Under the pieces are notes generated by a model, which was not told the origin of the DNA, searched no databases, and saw only the letters and a program-made list of their open reading frames with translations. Below, piece after piece: positions 16,118 to 22,622 of a stretch of DNA of 32,870 nucleotides (positions are counted from its first letter, which is position 1; each line of letters opens with the position of its first letter). The position numbers and the translations under genes were made by a program. The stretch spans positions 4,173 to 37,042 of the forward strand of contig JAADFN010000026.1 in NCBI GenBank assembly GCA_013152895.1, written 5' to 3'. The stretch is from Acidobacteriota bacterium (lineage in GTDB: Bacteria > Acidobacteriota > Thermoanaerobaculia > Thermoanaerobaculales > Sulfomarinibacteraceae).

Positions 16118-16217
16118 GCGCATGCCAAGGATACGATGTGCACGTTCCCGGAAGTCGCGGCATTCGAGGAGAGACCATGACATGAGCTGGGAACCGCGCG
16201 CCTAAGGAGAGACGTCC

Positions 16218-16886
16218 GTGATCCGGTTGCGCGGGGTGGAGAAGGCGTACAACCATCGCAGGATTCTCCGGGGACTCGATGTTCACATCGAGCCCGGCGA
16301 ATTCGTGTTCCTGACCGGCCCTTCCGGCGCCGGCAAGACGACGTTTCTCAAGCTGCTTTACGGTGCGCAACGTCCGACCGGGGGTGAGGTTTGGGTCAAT
16401 GGCCTGCGCGTCGACAGCCTCTCGCGCGCACAGCTGCCGACGTTGCGCCGCACCATGGGTGTCATCTTCCAGGACTTCAAGCTCCTCAAGCGCAAGACCG
16501 TCCTGGAAAACCTGACCTTCGTGTTGCGCTTTCACGGATTACCTCAACGGGAGTGTCAACGAAGGGCCTACCTCACCCTGAAGCGCCTGGCGCTGCAGCA
16601 TCGGCAATCGGCTTATCCCGAGGCGCTGTCCGGGGGAGAGCAACAACGCGTTGCCATCGCCCGCGCGCTCGCCTATCAACCCCGCCTGATCCTGGCGGAT
16701 GAGCCGACCGGCAATCTCGATGCCGAGCTCGCCGCGGAGCTCATGAGCCTGTTGTGCGACATCAATTACCAGGGGGCGACCGTCCTCGTGGCGACTCACG
16801 ATCACTCCCTCCTCGAAGCGGTACCGGCGCGCACGCTGATTCTGCAACACGGCGTCATCGAGTACGACGGGGCGTGGCCGCCGTGA
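16218..16886 (+). CDS. ftsE: Cell division ATP-binding protein FtsE
   Basis: A 222-residue ABC ATPase that pairs with FtsX to switch on septal peptidoglycan hydrolases. Walker A is GPSGAGKTT (K40), followed by the Q-loop IFQDFKLL, the signature LSGGEQQRVAIARAL, Walker B LILADEPTGNLD and the switch histidine in VATHD. Length is typical. It starts at GTG 16218 with AAGGAGA upstream. The stop codon overlaps the ftsX start (TGATG). No EnvC-like hydrolase activator is next to it. Confidence 0.95.
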   Translation: MIRLRGVEKAYNHRRILRGLDVHIEPGEFVFLTGPSGAGKTTFLKLLYGAQRPTGGEVWVNGLRVDSLSRAQLPTLRRTMGVIFQDFKLLKRKTVLENLTFVLRFHGLPQRECQRRAYLTLKRLALQHRQSAYPEALSGGEQQRVAIARALAYQPRLILADEPTGNLDAELAAELMSLLCDINYQGATVLVATHDHSLLEAVPARTLILQHGVIEYDGAWPP

Positions 16887-17740
16887 TGCACCAAATCCTC
16901 ACGGAGGCCTTTGCCCTCATGCGGCGCCGGATCCTCGCCAGCTTCGCGCTCATCATCGCGGTCGCGATGCCGGTCGCCCTTGGAGGCGTCACGTTGAGCA
17001 TCGACCTCTGGCTTCAGCCTCTCGTGCGCGGGACGACATCGAGACCCACGGTGGAGGTGCTCCTGCGCCCCGGGGCGACCGGGCCCGCGGTTCAATCGTG
17101 GCTTCACGCGCAGCGGGCCAGTCACCCCACGTGGCGTTTCCGCCCGGTTCCCAGGCAGGAGATGGAACGGCGCCTGGGCGTATGGTTTCCCTATCTCAAG
17201 CCCCTTCTCCGCCGCCAGCCGGCCGACCTGCTGCCGAACATGATCGAAATCACCTCGGCCCACCCGCGCACCGTCGCCGCGCTCGCCTCCGATCCCATCG
17301 TTCTTGCGGTGGGTCCCGAAACGTCCCTGGGCCCCGTTCTGCGCAGATTCTCATCCAGGTTGAGCTGGATCGTCGGTGCTGCGACCGCAATCCTGTTGTT
17401 CTCAGCAGCGCTTTTCGCCGGCATCTGGGTCCATCTCGAGCTGTTTCGGCACGCCGACGAGATTTCGATCATGCGCCTCGTTGGAGCAACGGAGCCGTCC
17501 GTCCGGGGACCGTTCCTCGTGGCGGTTGGCCTGACGGGGGGCCTCGCCGGAATTCTCGCGTGCGTATCCGACGCCGCGATGCTCCGGTGGCTTTCCACCC
17601 TCCTCGGCTCCATCGGACTGCCCCCGCTCACCGGGCCGCTCGGCGTCGTTGTCGTTCAGCTCCTCGTCGCAACCCTGATCCCGCTCGGCGTTGCCACCTT
17701 TACCCTCGCCCGCCACGCCACGCTTGAAATCGAGGATTAG
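16886..17740 (+). CDS. ftsX: Cell division protein FtsX
   Basis: The membrane partner of FtsE, 284 residues. It has a cytoplasmic N-terminus, a first membrane helix (about residues 15-37), an extracytoplasmic domain of about 130 residues with VEVLLRPGAT and the PDLL-type segment PADLLPNMIEI, and then three more helices (near 165-190, 215-235 and 250-275). Between the second and third helices is the conserved EISIMRLVGAT motif that contacts FtsE. The start is the ATG that overlaps the ftsE stop; GTG at 16883 is an alternative. Confidence 0.93.
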   Translation: MHQILTEAFALMRRRILASFALIIAVAMPVALGGVTLSIDLWLQPLVRGTTSRPTVEVLLRPGATGPAVQSWLHAQRASHPTWRFRPVPRQEMERRLGVWFPYLKPLLRRQPADLLPNMIEITSAHPRTVAALASDPIVLAVGPETSLGPVLRRFSSRLSWIVGAATAILLFSAALFAGIWVHLELFRHADEISIMRLVGATEPSVRGPFLVAVGLTGGLAGILACVSDAAMLRWLSTLLGSIGLPPLTGPLGVVVVQLLVATLIPLGVATFTLARHATLEIED

Positions 17741-17839
17741 CCGGGACGAGTTGACCGCGCATCCGGCGCGGGGCGCGATGCGCCGCACCTCCAGTCCCCC
17801 ATAACGATGCCGGATGAGTGACGCCCCCGTAGACGACAA

Positions 17840-17861
17840 CGGCGCAGCCGAGGCTGCGCCG
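17840..17861. terminator. Possible bidirectional terminator between ftsX and the TPR gene
   Basis: A perfect 10-bp GC-rich stem (CGGCGCAGCC at 17840-17849 and its complement at 17852-17861) lies in the 153-base gap between convergent ftsX and the TPR gene. T-runs are weak on both sides (GTTGT on the minus strand), so termination efficiency is uncertain. No gene is seen in the gap. Confidence 0.5.
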
Positions 17862-17893
17862 ATTCGCATCGTTAGTAATGGTCGCTCTCCGTG

Positions 17894-19123
17894 TTACTTC
17901 TTGCCCTTGACACCCTTCTGAAGCTCCTTGACCTGGTCCCGGAGCGCCTTGGCCTCGTTCACCTGGCCGAGCTTTTGCAGCTCCTGCGCCTGGAGCAGAA
18001 GCGCCTTGATCTTCTGCTCGAACTGGCGGCGTTCCTTCTCGGCGGCCAGATTGTGTTTCTGCTTCTTGAGGTTTGCCTGCATTTCGGCGGCCTTTGAGGC
18101 ATTGCCCGCGTTCTGATAGGCGGAGATCGCCTTGTCATACCGCTTCTGCTTGGCGTATACATAGCCAAGCTGGTTGTAGATCTGGCGGCGTAGCCGCGAC
18201 TCCGGTCCGAGCTGCAACGAGGCGCGAAGCTCCGTCAATGCCTGGCCGAACTGACCCAGGGACGAGTAGCACTGACCACGATAAAACCGGACGAGAGCGT
18301 TCTGGGGTTTCTGAGCGTGGGCCTTGTTCAGCCATTTCAAAGCTCGGTTGAACTGCTTCGCGCCGAGCCACGACTCCCCGGCGAGAAGGTGATACTCGAA
18401 CGTCGCGCGGCTTCGCGCAAGTCTCTCGCCGATACGCCCCGCCTTCGTGTAGTACGCGACCTTTTTCTGGGGATCGCTGGTACGTCTGCCGGCATCGATG
18501 TACGAGTACGCTGCCGAGCGTCCGAGCTTGAGATTGTTCGGATGGAGCTGATACGCCTTTTCGAACGCCACGGCGGCCTTGGCGTCGTTGCCGATCGTGG
18601 CGTACGCCACGCCGAGCGCCTGGTAGAGGCGAGCGTCGCGGGAGCTGTGGCGGATCCGGGCCTGCAAAACACGCACGGCATCCTGAACGTGGTTTGTCTT
18701 GGTCGCGGCGCCGCTGAAGAGCAACGCGTAGAAGGTACGCTCTCCCGGCTTCAGGCTCGCGGGATTCACCGCTTTGAGCACGCTATAGGCGTCGCTGTAC
18801 TGCTTCGCCCGCAAGAGAACCTGGCCCAACGCGGTCCGGTATTGCGGGTTCTTGCCGTCGAGCTTCACCGCCTGCCGGAGGTTCCCGAGAGCCTGGCTGA
18901 TCTGTCCCAGCTGGTTCTGGGCGAGCCCCAGCATGTAGTAACCACCGGCAAAATCCGGGTTGGTTTTCGTGACCTGTTGAAACTCCTTGACCGCAGTGGT
19001 GAAGTCTTTCTTCTGGAACGCGGCAACTCCCTTGTGCCAGTCGGCATGAGCCCAACCGGCCCACAGCGTGGCGGCCAAAGCTACCACGAGACTGCTCACC
19101 CACAACCGTCGGCTGAAACTCAT
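17894..19123 (-). CDS. Exported TPR-repeat protein
   Basis: A 409-residue protein with a cleavable signal peptide (hydrophobic residues about 8-25, ending AHA). Many tetratricopeptide repeats follow, for example GVAAFQKKDFTTAVKEFQQV, GYYMLGLAQNQLGQISQALG, YQALGVAYATIGNDAKA and IYNQLGYVYAKQKRYDKAIS. The last about 70 residues form a lysine/glutamate-rich coiled coil. It should act as a periplasmic scaffold. GAGGAGG lies 7 bases before ATG 19123; the frame is open further upstream but without a ribosome site. It is the last gene of the exbB-exbD-exbD-tonB-DUF4388 operon, so it probably works with that motor. Confidence 0.9.
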   Translation of the reverse strand: MSFSRRLWVSSLVVALAATLWAGWAHADWHKGVAAFQKKDFTTAVKEFQQVTKTNPDFAGGYYMLGLAQNQLGQISQALGNLRQAVKLDGKNPQYRTALGQVLLRAKQYSDAYSVLKAVNPASLKPGERTFYALLFSGAATKTNHVQDAVRVLQARIRHSSRDARLYQALGVAYATIGNDAKAAVAFEKAYQLHPNNLKLGRSAAYSYIDAGRRTSDPQKKVAYYTKAGRIGERLARSRATFEYHLLAGESWLGAKQFNRALKWLNKAHAQKPQNALVRFYRGQCYSSLGQFGQALTELRASLQLGPESRLRRQIYNQLGYVYAKQKRYDKAISAYQNAGNASKAAEMQANLKKQKHNLAAEKERRQFEQKIKALLLQAQELQKLGQVNEAKALRDQVKELQKGVKGKK

Positions 19124-19142
19124 ATGATTGCCTCCTCGTGAC

Positions 19143-19997
19143 CTAGACTGCCCCGGATACGGGGCCCGCTGCCTCTTCACCGAGCAACGGTTGAACTTCT
19201 TCAGCAAACATCTCTGCGACATCCGCGCCCTTAAGCTTGGAAATGGCTTTGCCATTCTCCTCGATCATCGTCCGGATGGCGTTCATGCCGTCACCGTGCT
19301 CGATCCGCGTGCGAGTGCTCTGATACTGCTCCTCGATGGACTTTTCGCCATCGGCACCGACAATGGAGAGCGCCATCTTCCGTATCTTCTCTGCAAGGCC
19401 GAGCAGCGTAATGGGGCTGGGCCGGGCGTCAAGATATCCCTCGCCGCCTCCACCCTCGCCCGGCTTCATCAGCTCGACCAGGCCGGACGTCACCATCCCG
19501 AACAGGAGCTTTGAAACATCGAATGCCGCCCAACGGAGCTCTTTCGCGATCTCTTCGATCGAGCTTCTGCCGTCGATACGGGTCACGAGGATCCACTCTT
19601 GCGGGCTCAGCGTGACCTGGTCCTGGTTGCGATCCCTCTTGGGAAACACCGGCACAAGATCGAGCGACGGGATCTTCCGGGAGAGCACACGCCACTCATC
19701 CATACGGCGCGCCGCCTCCATCATCAGGTTTGCGTTGGACTTCCGGACGGTGAGCTCGGCGCTGACGACGCCCGGCTCGAACCGGAAATCCCCCTCCGAC
19801 CAGATCGCCATTTCGTAGACGGCGTGCTCCCCACGCAAATCTCCAACCCGGGCATCGGTGATCTGGCCGTTGGTGAGGTAGATTTCGCCCTCGGTGTCTC
19901 CCCGTGTGACGTGAAAAGCACCCGTCTTGCCCGACACCGCCACGAGTTGAATAACGTCGGGCAGTGACAGCTCGGAGAGCGAACCTTGAAGCGCCAT
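19143..19997 (-). CDS. DUF4388 domain protein
   Basis: A 284-residue cytoplasmic protein. Residues 1-100 match the DUF4388 (PATAN-like) pattern: ALQGSLSELSLPDVIQLV, KTGAFHVTRG, GEIYLTNGQITDARVGD and EGDFRFEPG. These domains occur in signalling proteins of myxobacteria and related lineages and are thought to mediate protein contacts. The middle (about 130-185) resembles a winged-helix segment (IDGRSSIEEIAKEL, VSKLLFGMVTSGLVEL). A glycine-rich linker then leads to a helical C-terminus. The start has no Shine-Dalgarno site but lies 4 bases after the tonB stop, so translation is probably coupled. Its role beside a TonB motor is unknown. Confidence 0.82.
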   Translation of the reverse strand: MALQGSLSELSLPDVIQLVAVSGKTGAFHVTRGDTEGEIYLTNGQITDARVGDLRGEHAVYEMAIWSEGDFRFEPGVVSAELTVRKSNANLMMEAARRMDEWRVLSRKIPSLDLVPVFPKRDRNQDQVTLSPQEWILVTRIDGRSSIEEIAKELRWAAFDVSKLLFGMVTSGLVELMKPGEGGGGEGYLDARPSPITLLGLAEKIRKMALSIVGADGEKSIEEQYQSTRTRIEHGDGMNAIRTMIEENGKAISKLKGADVAEMFAEEVQPLLGEEAAGPVSGAV

Positions 19998-20001
19998 CAG
20001 C

Positions 20002-20724
20002 TTACTGCAACGTGAACCGTACCGTCAAAATGTAGATCACTGAAACCGGCTTGCCATTGAGGGTCGACGGTTTGAACCTCCACTTCTTGACTGCTGCGAC
20101 GGCTGATTGAGTTAAACCGAGTGGCATGCCACGCAGAACCTTGACCGACTTGACGCGTCCATTCGTACCGATCACACATTCGAGGACGACGACCCCTTGC
20201 ATGCGGGCCTGACGTGCGGCTTCCGGGTATTTCGGCGGCGGTGCGCTGATCTTGATCGGCTTGGTGATGTTCCCGCCCTCGACGTAACGGATCGGTCCCG
20301 TCTGCGGCGGAGGCGGAGCGTTCGGCACTCCGAGAACCATGCTGGAGTCAGGCACGTAGTTGATGTCCTCTTCCGGCTGTTGCTGGCGTACGGGCTCTGG
20401 CTGATCCGGCGTTGGATCCGGGATCGGCACGAGAACCATTTTCGGTTTCGGGATATGTTGGAGCTGCTGTTTTGGCGGCTGCTTGAACCTGACCTGCTTG
20501 ACAACGAAGATCTTCGTTTTGTTTTGCTTCACGGACGAGCCCGTGCCCGCGAAAGACGGCCAGTGGACCACGAAGAAAATCACGTGAAGCACGATCGCGA
20601 TCCCGATCGCCCAGCGGAAGAGCTTCGTATCTTCGCGCTGCTCCTCTTCGAGGATCTCAATCACCGTCGGCGGGAGCTTGGCATCGGCCGTGGCGCCCTG
20701 CGGCTTTTGTTGCGACTCACTCAC
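20002..20724 (-). CDS. TonB family energy transducer
   Basis: A 240-residue protein: a cytoplasmic N-terminus of about 36 residues, one membrane helix (about 38-57, AIGIAIVLHVIFFVVHW), a long proline/glutamine-rich periplasmic spacer (about 80-150), and a C-terminal TonB domain (about 155-240) with PPKYPEAARQARMQGVVVLE and KWRFKPSTLNGKPVSV. It passes proton-motive energy from ExbB/ExbD to outer-membrane partners. The start is GTG 20724 with GGGAGG upstream. The N-terminal cytoplasmic part is longer than in E. coli TonB. No TonB-dependent receptor is in the window, so the target is open. Confidence 0.92.
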   Translation of the reverse strand: MSESQQKPQGATADAKLPPTVIEILEEEQREDTKLFRWAIGIAIVLHVIFFVVHWPSFAGTGSSVKQNKTKIFVVKQVRFKQPPKQQLQHIPKPKMVLVPIPDPTPDQPEPVRQQQPEEDINYVPDSSMVLGVPNAPPPPQTGPIRYVEGGNITKPIKISAPPPKYPEAARQARMQGVVVLECVIGTNGRVKSVKVLRGMPLGLTQSAVAAVKKWRFKPSTLNGKPVSVIYILTVRFTLQ

Positions 20725-20738
20725 GGTGTCCTCCCATA

Positions 20739-21191
20739 TTATTTAACCCCAAACAAGGCCCAAACATTCTGGATCTCGCGCTGGGTCGGAATCGAAATCG
20801 TCTTGATCTCCATTCCGATTTTATCTGGCGCCTGCCGCAGGAGATCGAAAACCTGAATCATGTTGTTATAGGTTGCGTCCGGATCCGTCCTGAGAATCAC
20901 CGGCTTGTCCGGGTTCTGCTTGAGCTTTTCCGCGATGTAGGGAAGGATCTGGTCCATCGTCATCGGCTTTCCGTCAACCTTGATCTGGTCGCCCTGCATC
21001 ACGTGGATGTCGATCGAGTCTTCCTGCTTGATTTCTGGCGTTGAGGTCGACTGCTTGGGGAGGGCGAAATCCAGACCGCGGGTCGCCGAAAACACCGACG
21101 TCACCATGAAGTAGATGATCAGCAGGAAGGAAATGTCCGCCATCGAACCCGTAAAGATCTCGGATTCGATCCTTTTCTTTTGCAGTTTCAT
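20739..21191 (-). CDS. ExbD/TolR family biopolymer transporter (second copy)
   Basis: A 150-residue protein with one membrane helix (about 20-38) holding the essential proton-conducting aspartate D19 in SMADISFLL, then a periplasmic domain of about 110 residues with VILRTDPDATYNNMIQVFD. It forms the ion channel with ExbB. A good ribosome site (GGGAGG) precedes the ATG. It lies 17 bases after the first exbD-like gene and is clearly different from it in the helix and tail, so it is a paralogue and not a recent duplicate. Confidence 0.92.
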   Translation of the reverse strand: MKLQKKRIESEIFTGSMADISFLLIIYFMVTSVFSATRGLDFALPKQSTSTPEIKQEDSIDIHVMQGDQIKVDGKPMTMDQILPYIAEKLKQNPDKPVILRTDPDATYNNMIQVFDLLRQAPDKIGMEIKTISIPTQREIQNVWALFGVK

Positions 21192-21208
21192 ATGAGCCTC
21201 CCCACTGC

Positions 21209-21649
21209 CTACTGCTTCGTATCGTCTTGCGTCTTCTGCTCGGACAGGAGGTAGATCACCCTCGCTTTGGCCTGCTTCAACGCGTCAAGCACTTTGTCGA
21301 CATGCTCATACTTGGTGTCCTTGTCAGCCTTGATGACGAACGACTTGTTCGGCGTCTCGGCGACAACGTTCGACGCGAACGTCACCACCTCTTCGTCTGA
21401 ACCGACCGGAAGAGACATCTCCTTGCCGCTTGAGACCCGGATCACACCGTCTTTCGTAATCGAGATGTAGGCGGCGTCCTTGGGGACCGTCTTACGCACC
21501 CACGTCTTCGGGAGGTTCACCTGGGTTCGATCAACCTGAACGTTGTAGGTCAGCACGAAAAATACGATCAGGAGGAAAACAATGTCCGCCATCGAGGCCG
21601 TAAAGATCGACGCCTCAACTTTCCTGGCTCTTCCACGCAGAATCGACAT
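21209..21649 (-). CDS. ExbD/TolR family biopolymer transporter (first copy)
   Basis: A 146-residue ExbD/TolR protein. The membrane helix holds D22 in SMADIVFLLIVFFVL; the periplasmic domain includes FVIKADKDTKYEHVDKVLDALKQA, shown here only in part of its typical fold. GGGAGG precedes the ATG at 21649. It begins 11 bases after exbB. Having two different ExbD proteins next to one ExbB resembles the AglRQS motor of myxobacteria and some TonB/Tol variants, in which the plug is heteromeric. Confidence 0.92.
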   Translation of the reverse strand: MSILRGRARKVEASIFTASMADIVFLLIVFFVLTYNVQVDRTQVNLPKTWVRKTVPKDAAYISITKDGVIRVSSGKEMSLPVGSDEEVVTFASNVVAETPNKSFVIKADKDTKYEHVDKVLDALKQAKARVIYLLSEQKTQDDTKQ

Positions 21650-21660
21650 TGCGACCTCCC

Positions 21661-22323
21661 CTAAGCCTGCTGGCCTTCGCCTCCCTGGCTGTACCGCTGG
21701 CTATCCATCTCGATGAAGGTCTCCATCAACATGTTGGTCGCCGTCTCGGTCTCACGCACGAAGCGGTTGATCTTGGTGGTGTACCAGTTGAATGCCAGCT
21801 GAACGGGGATGGCGATCATCAGGCCCGCGGCGGTCGTGATCAGGGCTTCAGAAATACCGGCTGCGACTTTGCCAGGGTTGGTGAGGCCGCTTGCCGCGAG
21901 CGTGGCGAACGACTTGATCATGCCGGTCACGGTCCCGAGGAACCCGAGCATTGGCGAAACGTTGGCCGTCGTTGCCAGCACGCCCATGCCCCTCTCCAGA
22001 CGGTCCAGCTCGAACAGGGCGGCGTTTTCGATCGTCTTTTCGATGTCTTCGCGGCTGTGGCCGTACCGGAGCAACCCGGCCTTCATCACGGAGGCGACGG
22101 GACCCTTGTACTGCTCACACACCTTGACCGCTTCCTTGACGTTGCGGTTGACGAGCAGGGCCTTCCTGATCTTGGTCAGGAATTCGTTGACGTTGATCCG
22201 GGCCTTGGTCAGCGCGATGTACCGTTCAATGATAAAGGTCAGGCCGAGAAGAGAAAAGAAGAGCAACGGCCACATCACCGGCCCACCTTGGCGGAAGTAC
22301 GAATAAAGCTGTCCGAATCCCAC
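21661..22323 (-). CDS. MotA/TolQ/ExbB family proton channel protein
   Basis: A 220-residue inner-membrane protein with three membrane helices: about 15-35 (VMWPLLFFSLLGLTFIIE), about 115-140 and about 155-180. It carries the family signature VSPMLGFLGTVTGMIKSF and the third-helix AGISEALITTAAGLMIAIP with the polar threonines of the proton path. It assembles with ExbD and powers TonB. The start is GTG 22323 with GGAGG at good spacing. It is the first gene of a six-gene operon with a strong promoter about 150 bases upstream. Confidence 0.94.
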   Translation of the reverse strand: MGFGQLYSYFRQGGPVMWPLLFFSLLGLTFIIERYIALTKARINVNEFLTKIRKALLVNRNVKEAVKVCEQYKGPVASVMKAGLLRYGHSREDIEKTIENAALFELDRLERGMGVLATTANVSPMLGFLGTVTGMIKSFATLAASGLTNPGKVAAGISEALITTAAGLMIAIPVQLAFNWYTTKINRFVRETETATNMLMETFIEMDSQRYSQGGEGQQA

Positions 22324-22474
22324 GGTTCATCCTCCTTGCGAGAAGTTTCCGGCGGATCGTTGGGACGGTCCGCACGGCAGTTCATTGTTACCCATTCGCG
22401 GGACAGATACAAGAGCCGCTCCGGGTTCCCCAGTTTTTCAAGGCCTCTCGTTCCATTGGAGCGGAAGGCAGCGA

Positions 22475-22503
22475 ATGCTAGCACGCTTCGAATATGGGGT
22501 CAA
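22475..22503 (-). promoter_or_regulatory. Sigma70-type promoter of the exbB-tonB operon
   Basis: On the minus strand TTGACC (-35, 22498-22503) and TAGCAT (-10, 22475-22480) are separated by exactly 17 bases, with TGC directly before the -10 as an extended element. It is the best promoter in the window. It predicts a leader of about 145 bases before exbB. The rest of the 299-base gap between polA and exbB holds no gene that I can support. Confidence 0.72.
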
Positions 22504-22622
22504 ACATCGTGGTTCTTGCAAAGATCGCACCGGTTCAAAATCGCCAAGTGGCTTCACCAAAGAGAGTTACAAACTGAGGCGGCCGGCCCCCCGGAGCTGC
22601 CACAGGGGAGAGGGGACGGTGC

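Noticed and set aside
16170-16185. Two-codon leader peptide (ATG ACA TGA) upstream of ftsE
   Set aside because: GGAGAG precedes it, but the ORF is too short to judge and nothing suggests attenuation.
22275-22484. 69-residue open frame at the start of the exbB transcript
   Set aside because: It lacks a ribosome site, overlaps exbB in another frame and reads as random charged sequence.
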